From Cepaea nemoralis (taxonomy: Eukaryota; Mollusca; Gastropoda; Stylommatophora; Helicidae): 64,000 bases of DNA. Positions 22,964 to 32,916 of the stretch are shown here, in pieces. Each line of letters opens with the position of its first letter. The first letter of the stretch is position 1. The notes beneath the pieces were generated by a model. It saw only the letters and a list, made by a program, of their open reading frames with translations, did no database searches and was not told the DNA's origin. Both the position numbers and the translations under genes were made by a program. The stretch covers positions 158,501 through 222,500 of the forward strand of contig JACEFZ010013499.1 of NCBI GenBank assembly GCA_014155875.1. The letters are read 5' to 3'.

Positions 22964-23060
22964 ACACCGGGACTCTTCACAGGCTAAAGCAGATGAGGAG
23001 GGAGGAGTTAGGGAATGTACCGAGTGCTGTGATGTCAGTTAATGACTCAGGGTAACCCAG
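22571..23060 (+). repeat. LINE-related repeat with (GA)n insertion
   Basis: The end AGGGAATGTACCGAGTGCTGTGATGTCAG (about 23011) resembles the 3' end of repeat E at 45.5 and 62.05 kb (GGGAATGCCCCGAATGCTG). A GA run lies at about 22905-22962. No intact frame. Confidence 0.45.
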
Positions 23061-23129
23061 CCTTTGCTTTTCTAAGACAGGAAAGGTTTTCCGGATTTTA
23101 AAGACATACAGACTGTCTCAAGCAAACGA

Positions 23130-23436
23130 AATATTATGCTATTACAAGTCATAAACATGAAGTTACTATTGGCATCTCAAATAACAGAACATATATAACT
23201 TTATATCAGAAGGTGCGACTGGATAGCAATGCAAGAATCAATAATTATCTGGAATGTCGAAGCATGGCTTCTTGAATAAGACCAGCAATGAACAATAGAA
23301 TATGTTTGCAAACGACAAGAAAGGTCGATACTTTACTTCCAGCAGCAATAGAGCGGGTAATAAAGAGCTCATTGTTTCTGTTTATAGTTCTCGGGTCGTA
23401 GGTTCAATATACGGTCGTAATAAAGGTGCAACTATA
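23130..23436 (+). repeat. Dispersed repeat G, copy 1
   Basis: Matches 39235-39495 in the same orientation: ACAAGTCATAAA, ATCAATAAT..CTGGAATGT, TAGCATGGCGTCTT-like, AGCAATGAACAATAGA.TATGTTTGC and GGTCGTAGGTTCA. Non-coding. Confidence 0.75.
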
Positions 23437-23624
23437 CTGTACAAAAAAAAAAAAAAAGCAACATTAATGCAGTTTCAAGTTTCAATTGCAAACTTGTACC
23501 AACATTTTATTTTACGAAATTAAGGTTTCAATCCTGGCATGAAGAAACTTTCCGAATGTAACAATGAAATGATGTTCATTAAATTTGGTTTGGGCTATTA
23601 GTCTTTGCGACTGAGGTCTCCGTT

Positions 23625-24658
23625 TCAGTAAGGTGTATGGCCTCCTATGGCCTCTATCAGAGAACGACATCGCCTTGACATGGATCCGATTAGCCGTTGG
23701 ATCTGTTGTTGTGGGATGGCTGCCCACTCTTCCCGCATTGCAAGAGACAACTGTCGGAGATTGGCTGGAGCCACATCTCGCTGGCGGAGTCGTCTGTCGA
23801 GTTCATCCCATAAGTGTTCTATGGGGTTCATGTCTGATGACATGGCTGGCCACGGAATGGTCTGGACGTTGTTGTCAGCGAGGAACTGGGTGGTGAGTTG
23901 TGCCACATGAGGTCGAGCGTTATCCTGCTGAAAAATCGACCCTCGTGCAGCCAGAAGTGGAAGGACGTGAGGATGAAGAATTTCAGCGACGTATCGTTGG
24001 GCATTCAGGCGCCCTTCAATTTGCACCAGGTCACTTCTTCCCATGAAGTTGATCGCCCCCCCCCCCCTTCCACATCAGTACACCTCCACCACCATGTGGA
24101 GGAGCCTCATCAACGCTGTTCTGGGTGTAGCGCTCACGAACTCTGCGGTAAACTCTTCTCCGTCTATCGTGCGCTGAGCACAAAAAATGATTCATCACTA
24201 AACCAAACCCGTTTCCAGTCATTCCCAACGGTCCATTGACGATGCTGATTCGTCCACTGCAGTCGCTTCTGGCGATGTCGGTCTGTAAGAACAGAACCTC
24301 TGTATGGTCTTCTAGCCCAAAGACCAGCGTCGTGCAGCCGGTTCCTGGCCGTTTGATCTGAAATTCGACGAGCTCCTGGCATTGACTGGACTGTGGAGGA
24401 CGCAGAAGCAAATCGATTCCTAAGGTGACGCAGCCGTATGAAGCGGTCTTCGGCAGCAGTTGTGATTCTGGGTCTTCCACTGCGCGGCCGGTCTGCCACT
24501 GAGCCAGTTTCTTGAAATCGCCTCCAAAGGCGACTACCGGTGCTTCTAACCACATTAAATTCTCTAGCTACTACACTTTGTGACTGTCCAGCCTGTAAAC
24601 GTCCAATGATGATGAGTCGTTGTTCTGTAGTGAGATGAGCCATACTTGCGCATTGCAT
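23625..24658 (-). pseudogene. Tc1-like transposase, frameshifted
   Basis: The DDE transposase cuts at the element ends and rejoins them at TA targets. The N-terminal part (start likely the second ATG, MAHLTTEQR, at 24643) has a paired helix-turn-helix region (LQAGQSQSVVAREFNV) and GRPRITT. First catalytic Asp in RVWFSDESFF near 24190. The frame shifts near 24180 and again at a 12-base C homopolymer (24056-24067), where the protein would read WGAINFHGRSDL-like sequence. The C-terminal part has IFQQDNARPHVA (second Asp) and DMNPIEHLWDELDRR (catalytic Glu, DD34E type). Total length near 345 residues agrees with Tc1 family enzymes. Both breaks make this copy inactive as read, though homopolymer length could also be an assembly error. 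Confidence 0.9.
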
Positions 24659-24963
24659 TTTAACTGAATTTATTCGAGGAGCGTCAATCTTTTATAGGCA
24701 TTTAATAATATTGTCAGATAGTTTTGATGTTCAATACGTTTCATGGGATTACCATGAACATGCACAAGTTATTGTCCAGAATGTTGTTTTGACCTTGACC
24801 TCTTTCATGATCTCACGAATCATGAGGTGAGTACAATTCAGGTCATCACGAGAAGTTAACGACCAGATGGACAAAGTCGATAGGTTGACTGATGTCCAAT
24901 CAGCGAATATCTATATAAAAGGAAATCAATTTAGGAACCAGTTGAGGCCACTACACCAGTTAC

Positions 24964-25160
24964 ATAAATAAACACACGTAGTATTGTTTGGCGCTCACAG
25001 ACGGAGAAGAAAGAAGTAGAGACTAGAGGACGCACTAGACAACATAAAATTTGAAAGCTATAGTTAATGACCGGGATTCGAACCTGTCACCTCCAAATAG
25101 CGATAGCGCCTCTGCTACAGGAACAAGTGTACTTCGATGCATGACCAACTAGACACTCCA
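24964..25160 (-). mobile_element. SINE-C copy
   Basis: Minus strand: GGTGACAGGTTCGAATCCCGG (B box) followed by CTATAGCTTTCAAATTTTATG. Same order of blocks at 29338-29525 and 61445-61580. Lies inside the candidate Tc1 element near its right end. Confidence 0.8.
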
Positions 25161-25224
25161 AAGTTAAAAAGTAACACCAAAAATGTTGCGTTTCTTTTTT
25201 TTTTTGTTTTGTTTTTTTGAACAG

Positions 25225-25564
25225 TTTATTTAAAATATGTGAAAGTTCCCAGCAATCGTCACAATATGACAAAGCTTGATAGGTAATACATCAATAAATA
25301 ATCCATACAAAGAGAGTTTATACTATTACGGGCATTATTCTAGATAACTATCCGTTTAATGTTACAAACAGAATCTCGCCATTGATTTCAAACATATGCA
25401 ATTACATACAGATATAGAAGAGTATTCAGGAACCTATTTAGGTAGCAATGTAAACAGAAATGGGGAACAATATAGAGGTACTTAAATAAGAATACACAAG
25501 GTAAAAACATAGGAAATGTATGGAAGTCGAAATAAATCAAATTAAAACCAAAAACATTCATGTG
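25225..25564. other. no recognisable feature
   Basis: AT-rich sequence between the Tc1 end and the 34-bp minisatellite. Confidence 0.5.
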
Positions 25565-25812
25565 ATAAGAGCATTGACAAGATGGGTTATGATGGATTGT
25601 TAACTGTGAAACAAGATGGGTTATGATCGAATATTAACTGTGAAACAAGATAGGGTATGATGGAGTATTAACTGTGAAAAAAGATGAGTTATGGAGTGTT
25701 AACTGTGAAACAAGATGGGTTATGATGGAGTATTAACCGTGAAACAAGATGGGGTATGATGGAGTATTAACTGTAAAACAAGATGGGTTATCATGCAGTA
25801 TTAACTATAAAA
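25565..25812 (+). repeat. 34-bp minisatellite, left arm (about 7 copies)
   Basis: Unit includes GTTATGATGGAGTATTAACT and GTGAAACAAGATGG. This is the reverse complement of the array at 26515-27970, so the two arrays face each other across the RPS10 pseudogene. Confidence 0.95.
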
Positions 25813-26203
25813 CTTATCAAAGGGGTACGCCGTGAACAGATTGCATCGCGCTACTATTACTGGTACCTGACATATGAAGTTATTCATGACTTGAGGGAGT
25901 TCCTCCATCTGCCTGCAGATATTGTCCCTGCTACTCTCATGAGGCGGACTAGCACTAAAGCCCCAAGACCTTCAAGGCCTCCCTCCCCCACTCCCGTTCA
26001 GGCGGCGCTGACCGTCAGGAATACAGAAACGCCACAGAACCTGGTACAGACAAACAATCTGAAGTGGATGCTAGTTCTGAGAAGTTCGAAGTGAGAGGTG
26101 GATGTGGACGAGGTCATGGTGTCTTTGGGGGAGGTGCTCAAAGTTGACAATAAATGTAGCAGATTATTATTTGAATCAAGTCAACATTGTCTTTGAAAAA
26201 AAA
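25813..26203 (+). pseudogene. RPS10: Ribosomal protein S10 processed pseudogene (5'-truncated)
   Basis: The frame reads REQIASRYYYWYLTYEVIHD then LREFLHLPADIVPATL, the hallmark of eukaryotic small-subunit protein eS10 (about residues 60-95 in the usual 160-residue protein). A Pro/Arg-rich linker follows. After a frameshift near 26000 comes the conserved glycine-rich C-terminus (DASSEKFEVRGGCGRGHG, ending GGAQS) with TGA at 26145-26147. AATAAA follows at 26149-26154, then a 3' UTR of about 45 bases, then an A-rich tail (AAAAAAAACAAACAAACAAA, 26196-26218). No introns, missing N-terminal third, frameshift and poly(A) tail all mark a LINE-mediated retrocopy. A working eS10 joins the 40S ribosomal head; this copy cannot encode one. 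Confidence 0.9.
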
Positions 26204-26514
26204 CAAACAAACAAACAAAGAATATTAACTCAGCTGTTCAATGAGTACTGACTTCTATAGCAGGAACACGAGAAGTGAATGTGCTGCAAACACACATTAA
26301 CAGTTGCCTGAACACAATAGAATGACTCCATTCTGGGACAAGAGGTAGCGTAGCGGCAAGACGCTCATATGCCGTACAAGTAAGTAATCTTGAGTTTGTT
26401 AAGCAGCAGGGCATTTTCGGAAATGTCCGACATTGATATGGAATCGCAGGTCAACTCAGTCTAAAATTGGTACCAAAATAATGTCTTTTGAAGTAACTGC
26501 CGTCTGTGGGATAC
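26204..26514. other. no gene; weak tRNA-like motif
   Basis: GAGGTAGCGTAGCGGCAAGACGC (about 26341-26363) is A-box-like and resembles SINE-B heads, but no B box follows cleanly. Confidence 0.35.
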
Positions 26515-28320
26515 AGAGCACATAACCCATCTTGTTTCACGGTTAATACTCCATCACAACTCGTCTTATTTCATAGTTAATACTCCATCATATCCCAGCT
26601 TGTTTCACAGTTAATACTCCATCATAGCTCATCTTGTTTCACAGTTAATATTCTATCATAAACCATCTTGTTTCACAGTTAATACTCCATCATAACCCAT
26701 CTTGTTTTATAGTTAATACTCCATCATAACCCTTCATATTTCACAGTTAATATTCTATCATAACCCATCTTGATCCATAGTTAACACTCCATCATAAACC
26801 ATCTTGTTTAACAGTTTATAACCCATCTTGTTTCACAGTTAATATTCCATCATAACCCATCTTGTTTCACAGTTAATATTCTATCATAAACCATCTTGTT
26901 TCACAGTTAATACTCCATCATGACCCATTTTGTTTCAAAGTTAATACTCCATCATAACCTATCTAGTTTCATAGTTAATACTAAAGGATAATCAATCTTA
27001 TTTCACGGTTAATATTCTATCATAAACCATCCTGTTTCACAGTTAATACTTCATCATAACCAATCTTGTTTCATAGTTAATACTCCATCATAACCCATCT
27101 TGTTTCATAGTTAACACTCCATTATAAACCATCTTGGTCCATAGTTAATACTCCATCATAACCCATCTTGTTTCATAGTTAACACTCCATCATAAACCAT
27201 CTTGGTCCATAGTTAACACTCCATCATAACCAATCTTGTTTCATAGTTAATACTCCATCATAACCCATCTTGTTTCACAGTTAATACTCCATTATACCCC
27301 ATCTTGTTTAACAGTTAATACTTCATCATAACCCATCTTGTTTAACAGTTAATACTCCATCATAACACATCTTGTCTCACAGTTAATATTCTATCACAAA
27401 CCATCTTGTTTCACAGTTAATACTCCATCATAACCCATTTTGTTTCAAAGTTAATACTCCATCATAACCTATCTTGTTTCATAGTTAATACTAAAGGATA
27501 ACCCATCTTATTTCACGGTTAATATTCTATCATAAACCATCCTGTTTCACAGTTAATACTCCATCATAACCCATCTGTTTCATAGTTAACACTCCATCAT
27601 AACCCATCTTGTTTCATAGTTAGCACTCCATCATAAACCATCTTGGTCCATAGTTAACACTCCATCATAACCCATCTTGTTTCATAGTTAACACTCCATC
27701 ATAACCCATCTTGTTTCATAGTTAACACTCCATCATAAACCATCCTGGTCCATAGTTAACACTCCATCATAACCCATCTTGTTTCATAGTTAATACTCCA
27801 TCATAACTCATATTTTTTCACAGTTAATACTCCATTATACCCCATCTTGTTTAACAGTTAGTACTCCATCATAACCCATCTTGTTTCACAGTTAATATTT
27901 CATCATAACCCATTTTGTTTAACAGTTAATACTCCATCATAACCCATCTTTCACAGTTAATACTCCATCAGTTTATCACTTTCATTCGTGTTTCACATTT
28001 AATACACCATGAATTTATCACATTCTCTCATGCTTTATCGTTAATAAACAATCAGTGTATCATTTTATCTCGTATTTCATCGTTAATAGACAATCAGTTT
28101 ATCACTTTATCTCGTGTTTCATCGTAAATATCTCGTCAGTTCGTCACTTTATTTCGTGTTTCAGAGTTAATACACCATCATTTTATTATTTGATCTCGTG
28201 TTTCATCGTGAACTCTCCATCAATTCATAACTTTCTCCCATGTTTTACAGTGAATACACTATTTATTAGTTTATCATTTTCTCCATTGCTTCATCGTTAA
28301 TACTCTAACATTCATTTAAA
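26515..28320 (-). repeat. 34-bp minisatellite, right arm (about 43 copies plus degenerate tail)
   Basis: Unit CATCATAACCCATCTTGTTT plus CACAGTTAATACTC, regular from 26515 to about 27970, then diverging to longer units (CAGTTTATCACTTT.. and CTCGTGTTTCATCGTTAAT) up to 28320. A rare variant, CTAAAGGATA, occurs at 26981 and 27491, exactly 510 bp or 15 units apart, with matching neighbours. This shows a block duplication. Confidence 0.97.
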
Positions 28321-28374
28321 AAAACAAAAACACTTTCATTTACTGCCAATATAGTATCTTGTGGTGTATTGCAG

Positions 28375-28560
28375 GGAGGTCTTGAGCCTGATGAATTAAG
28401 GCCGCCTGGCTAGTGTAGTCGCCGCGAACTGTGCAGGTTAGAGTTTTCTGTTTGCCCCCGACAGAGAAAAAACAACTTCACACTTTACCGAGGATTCGAA
28501 CCCGGATCTCCCGGGGGAGAATCCGGCAGTCTAGGTTATTCCGGTTTACGACCGCTAATA
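28375..28560 (-). mobile_element. tRNA-derived SINE
   Basis: Minus strand: GATCCGGGTTCGAATCCTCGG (B box, about 28490-28510) preceded by CGGAATAACCTAGACTGCCGG. The body extends to about 28380. Confidence 0.65.
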
Positions 28561-28864
28561 ATCCATTGATTATAACTTTCTAGTAGGTTTAACCGCTAAT
28601 ACACCATCAATCAGTTTGTTAACTTTCTGCGATGCTTCGTCAGTTTATAACTGTTTCCTGTGGTTATTTTCACTTTAAAAACATTGCCGTACTAAACAGT
28701 CACAGAACGTCTACAAGGTAGATAACCTGATTTTATTTTGCTTGAGTCAATATATCGTTAGGAATTAGCTCCCCCATCATTCGCTGTTTCACAAATTCTT
28801 TTCAACCATTTACTTAAAACATGCACGTTTCTTTTTGTGGGTCTATTTTGGAGTTAGGAACAGA
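28561..28864. other. no recognisable feature
   Basis: AT-rich, with a few more degenerate minisatellite-like motifs (ATCAATCAGTTTGTTAACTTTCT). Confidence 0.45.
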
Positions 28865-29270
28865 TAAAGCTAGGAGTACGACAGGGGTGTGTCATGTCAG
28901 CGGATCTCTTTTCCCACTATTTTTTTTTCGCAAATACTTTACAGGACATCGCTGTCAACATCAGCATCTTTCAGCTGATTGTTGATTTCTTGGCAATATT
29001 ACGCTCAGTAGTTTGCCATTGCTTTCTGAGCGACCGACTCACATATACCCGTAAGCTACCGATGCGAAGAGAACCGCTCACGAGAGTATACGGGATTTCT
29101 CTCTATAGCGAAGTAATAATGAGAGAGATCAAAGAGAAGCCAGGAATAATAATCGGAGGTTATAATGTAAACAATATACGCTATGCAGATGATACAGTAT
29201 TGGTGGCGGGAATTGTTCGACATTGTAGTAAAAGAGAGTGCAAAGAAAGGACTCTCCTTGAATATTAGGA
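28865..29270 (+). mobile_element. LINE RT fragment interrupted by SINE-A
   Basis: The left part reads LGVRQGCVMSADLFS (RT motif with RQG). After the SINE-A insertion the right part reads LYSEVIMREIKEKPGIIIGG then NVNNIRYADDTVLVAG, with catalytic YADD near 29184. These two parts are contiguous in the L-B-type RT, so the SINE landed between them. Frames are broken after YADD. Confidence 0.85.
28928..29083 (-). mobile_element. SINE-A copy inside a LINE
   Basis: Reverse complement core ACGCTCAGTAGTTTGCCATT at about 29001, GCTTTCTGAGCGACCGACTC, and 3' end near 28935. Nested in the RT fragment above. Confidence 0.85.
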
Positions 29271-29337
29271 CAGTGGCCATGCCTTGAGTGATTGCTAACT
29301 CACAGCTGTACAAGTATACGACAATTGCATAAAGAAA

Positions 29338-29525
29338 CACACATAGTATTATTTACCGCTCACAAAAGGAAAAGAAGGAAGTAGAGACTAGAAGACGCAT
29401 TAGACAACATAAAATTTGAAAGCTATAGTCACCGACCGGGATTGAACCTGTCGCCTCCAATGACGACGGCGCCTCGCTGCAGGTATAAGTGTACTTCGAC
29501 GGACGACCAACTAGAAACTCCAAAA
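29338..29525 (-). mobile_element. SINE-C copy
   Basis: Minus strand: GAGGCGACAGGTTCAATCCC (B box) then GGTGACTATAGCTTTCAAAT. Well aligned with the copy at 24964-25160. Confidence 0.8.
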
Positions 29526-29795
29526 AATGTGTCTTCGTTGGTCATGTCTATCATGCACATGAACCTAACAACTACGGAATACGGACAGAATTCGCATCAA
29601 ACCATTGAGATAGCACCATAGGTCTCATAATTTATATTAAACCAGCATAGGTCAAATAACAAACATACAAACACATCGGACCGGAATGCTGTTGTCGAGT
29701 ATATATGAACAAACATTTAAAGAAGAGAAATGATTGGTCGGTTCTAATGCTGTACACGTAAACATAAGAAATAAATGGGGGGGGGGGGGGGGGTG

Positions 29796-29935
29796 CTGCG
29801 GTAGGGCAGTGACCACGTCTTGTGGGAATGCTACTTCACAGCTGTACGGGTATCTTAGATCTACGGTAGGGCAGTGACCACGTCTTGTGGGAATGCTAAC
29901 TCACAGCTGTACGAGTGTCTGAGAGCTTCGGTAGG
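29796..29935 (+). repeat. 70-bp tandem duplication
   Basis: GGTAGGGCAGTGACCACGTC at 29800 and 29864, each followed by TTGTGGGAATGCTA.. and CACAGCTGTACG. A third start, GGTAGGGCAGTGGC, at 29931 leads into SINE-B. A diverged CTCACAGCTGTACAAGT also lies at 29299. Confidence 0.85.
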
Positions 29936-30160
29936 GCAGTGGCTATACACGCCCGCGCGGAAGTCAAGTGTTCGAATTTCTGTCCAGGCGAATATTCTGA
30001 AAATCTGACCCGGGCGTCCGGGTCGACACAGCTTAAAATGTGTAAATTGCTTCTTTTTGGGAAGTAAAAGAGATGGTGGTAATATTGACTACATCACGGA
30101 ACATTTGCCATTTGATCTATACAGGTATGGGGCTAGCACCATATGTCCACAGAGAAATAC
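29930..30160 (+). mobile_element. SINE-B copy
   Basis: tRNA-like head GGTAGGGCAGTGGCTATACA..GTGTTCGAATTTCTG (A and B boxes). Family 3' tail GGGAAGTAAAAGAGATGGTG, ATTGACTACATC and GGGGCTAGCACCATATG. Confidence 0.75.
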
Positions 30161-30465
30161 TGAAAGTTAATCGGACAGCCAAATTTAGCAGTCGGAACGT
30201 TTTAAGGGAAGCTGAGTCGCAAAGACAACTTGTCACAAACAACAGAAACAGGCAGTCATCGATTTTTAGCCACGTTATGAGAAGGCGAAATCCGGAACAT
30301 CTTGTGACAACCGGAAAGAGAGATGGAAGAAGACAGTGTGAGAAATTTCTTGAAGTCTTGTGTCATGGACGGAAGGGGGTCAACACACGAATTGATCCAT
30401 GATGTCGGAGATCGTAATTTGTGGAGAGGCATGATTGCCCACGCCAGCCGGCAAGACACTGAATG
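30161..30465 (+). mobile_element. LINE L-B-like 3' fragment
   Basis: One frame reads RQLVTNNRNRQSSIFSHVMR then RRNPEHLVTTGKRDGRRQ, diverged from L-B (RRQSKFFGHVMRRN...LVTTGKIEGN). Ends GACACTGAATGATGA. Confidence 0.8.
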
Positions 30466-30659
30466 ATGACCATATGTTCAGCGAACCACAAGACATCTCA
30501 AAGGATGCATTATTGTATTGTTTACACTTTACATTTATCTGTGTTTTAAAATAACCTCAAGGTTGTCCTGTGTTGTCCATTCCCTTGAGTAATGTGACGA
30601 GATTGGCATCTTCTTGTCTTTGGTTTTCCCACTTTATCTCACCCTCCCCCCCCCCCCCC

Positions 30660-30872
30660 ATTAATCTGCTCCGTGGCGAAGAAGTTACGGACACAGTTCG
30701 TAATCCCGCATACCCGCGTTCGAAACACAGTTGTGTCGGTTTTGTAAGAAATGGTATGGGTGCCGCTAGTTCAGAAAGCAATGGCAAACTACTGAACGTA
30801 AACTTTCCCAGGAATCACGAACAGCCAACAGATGCTGGGGTTGACTGCTACGTCCTGTTCAGGATATTCAAT
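30660..30872 (+). mobile_element. SINE-A copy, near full length
   Basis: Head CTCCGTGGCGAAGAAGTTAC (A box) and CCCGCGTTCGAAACACAG (B box). Core CAATGGCAAACTACTGAACG and end TACGTCCTGTTCAGGATATT. Confidence 0.88.
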
Positions 30873-31199
30873 TAACTTGTATCCCCCATTGGGATATAGG
30901 CCCTCAATCAACTCAGTCCAAGCCCTCTATCCTTAGCTATCACATTAAGATCAGCCCACATCCTCCGGAAATTATTCCTTTCTGCTTCTACTTCTCTTCT
31001 TCGTGAGTTTTTAGATGTCCCCTTATTTCTTTTGCCCTGTGAATTCCCGTCAAAGACTTTTTCTAGTTGTATTACAGGACGTTTGTAAAGTTTGACTACA
31101 ATTTGTATGTAGAACAATTTTTAATAAAAAATGAAGTAAATGATGTCATAAGAAAATGTACTCCAGAGTCCATCGTGAAGGAATATGCTGCGAATAGCT
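30873..31199 (-). other. possible LINE-like relic
   Basis: Minus strand frame with NNFRRMWADLNVIAKDRG, reminiscent of LINE C-termini, but no defining motif. Weak call. Confidence 0.25.
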
Positions 31200-31437
31200 G
31201 TCGTCTGCTGGAGTAATTCTTTGCATTCCAAACAGAATGGTGTTGTCAACGGAAGAAAGGAGTTTTTTCACATTTGTTCAACATACAAAGTGTAGTGAGA
31301 CTTTACAAATTCTGTATTATCCAAGTTTCCTCAGTGTATGTCCTTTCTAACGCCAGCGTATTTTCTTGGTGATCTTCTTCTTTGCACTCCAAACAGAATG
31401 GCGTTATCAACGGAAGACATAATTCTTCAACTTTGTT
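31200..31437. repeat. About 150-bp repeat, left block (partial plus one full unit)
   Basis: 31308-31437 is nearly identical to 34075-34205. Shared sequence includes GTGTATGTCCTTTCTAACGC and CCAAACAGAATGGCGTTATC. A diverged partial unit precedes it at 31225-31300. Confidence 0.85.
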
Positions 31438-32916
31438 CTACATATCCATTTCGTTGGATATAGGGATTGTATGGCCACATTCAAGGGTGGTATCCAACTG
31501 GAACATTTTACATGTGTTACAGGTGTTACTCTTGATGGTATTAATGACTTCTAAAGCATTCACTGACTCATTCTCACTTTCATTCTTGATGTCACACTGA
31601 TTAAGCTCTTCGATTTCTTCATCTGTAGATGTATCTATTAATGCTGCATTGGCCTGTTTCATCATCTTTCGGCCGTCGCAACGTCCGCTATAATGGCCGT
31701 ACGCAGAACAAAAGAAGCATTTAACCGCTCTCTTATAGGCGTTTTTTTTGTTTCTTTGTTTTCCACCATCATTTGGAGGTGGTGTGGGTAGGTTGGTGCT
31801 TTGTCACATATAGCGTACTGTTCATGAGTTAAATGACAATATTGATGAATTTTGAGCGTTGTTTGAATCTATTATCACCCGGTTTAGAATATTTGGTGTT
31901 TGTGACAGCTGCTGTTTCATTCTGACTAGTGTTTAATTGAAAAATGTCACGATTCGCTGTGAAATAAGCACTTCCTTTCTGCTCGACTTCTTGAATGGTC
32001 TTACAATCACTTTGTCTTAGAAATTTAGAGAAAGGGGATATTGTATTCATAATCTTGTCAATTATTATTAGCTCTTTTAGTTTGTCATAGCTGTTGTTTG
32101 TCTTCGCTGAGGTAATCCATTTAGTGCAAATATCTTGGACCGTAGACACATAGTCTATGAACGTTTGGTTGGGTGATGGTGATAATTTTGAAAACTGCAA
32201 TTGATAACCTGCTGTGTCTAATGAAAAATGTTGCAATATTCTCTGTTTTAGATAGTCGTAATCTTTCCTTATGTCTTGTGGAATTGTTTCAATCACTTTT
32301 AAGGGCTCTAATGCTAAGTTTCTCATAAGGATAAATGCCCAATCGACTTTTGAAATGCTATGATATGACATTAAACACTCGAAGTTCTCTAAATATGCGC
32401 TGATAGAATCGCCGGAACAGAAAGGTTTGAATAGGCCTTTGTATTTGTTGTATATTTGCTCGTCTTCTTTACTCCTTAATTTATTTAACGAAATTTCCAA
32501 GTTGGAGTCGATTTCCATTTGTTTGACTTTTAATTGTGTTTGCGTTTCGATTTCCTTTTGTTTCAAAGCTAATTCTAATTCTAACTTTTTTGTTTCTGCG
32601 TTTACTTGAGCTTGTTTGCTAGCAGCCTCGATTTCTAGTTTTTTATTCTCCGCCTCCATTTGCATCTTTTTATCTTCAGCCTCTCTTTGCATCTTTTTCT
32701 CTTCAGCCTCCATTTGTATCTTTTTATCTTCAGCCTCTCTTTGCATCTTTTCTATTCAGCCTCCATTTGCATCTGCAATCGTTTTTCTTCTCTTTCAGCT
32801 GCTCTGTCTTCTCTCGCTATGTTTCCTAAATGCGTTTTCTGCGCCCATTCTGACAGTTTATCTGCAGTATAGCCTAATTTAAGTCCTAACTCAATACACT
32901 GTTCCAGTGTTGACAT
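31438..32916 (-). pseudogene. Ty3/Gypsy-type gag remnant with zinc knuckle
   Basis: Gag is the structural protein that packages retrotransposon RNA. Start chosen at the ATG ending at 32916 (MSTLEQCIELGLKLGYTADK), after an AT-rich leader. About 55 codons in, near 32752, a G-to-T stop and a missing A in an A-run break the frame. The next 305 codons (32746-31829) carry a coiled coil of EAE(D/E)KKMQ heptads and then a SCAN-like capsid region (KPFCSGDSISAYLENFECLM, FSLDTAGYQLQFSKLSPSPN, IDKIMNTISPFSKFLRQSDC). After another break, a CCHC knuckle CFFCSAYGHYSGRC lies near 31680-31720, and the frame ends at TAG 31438-31440. Protease, RT and integrase are absent. Degenerate, not functional. Confidence 0.85.

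Larger units (their letters stand above)
23437..25224 (-). mobile_element. Tc1/mariner-like (Tc1 type) transposon, candidate full span
   Basis: The left end CTGTACAAAAAAAAAAAAAA then AGCAACATTAATG resembles the reverse complement of the right end (CTGTTCAAAAAAAC... then GCAACATTTTTGG). Subtracting the SINE-C copy at 24964-25160 leaves about 1.6 kb, the usual Tc1 size. TA lies directly outside the left end but not clearly outside the right, so the exact bounds are tentative. Confidence 0.5.

Noticed and set aside
23633..24239. Plus-strand ORFs of 87-113 codons
   Set aside because: Shadows of the Tc1 transposase on the minus strand.
26515..27970. CRISPR-like array
   Set aside because: Units are contiguous 34-bp repeats without unique spacers, in a eukaryotic repeat context; it is a minisatellite.
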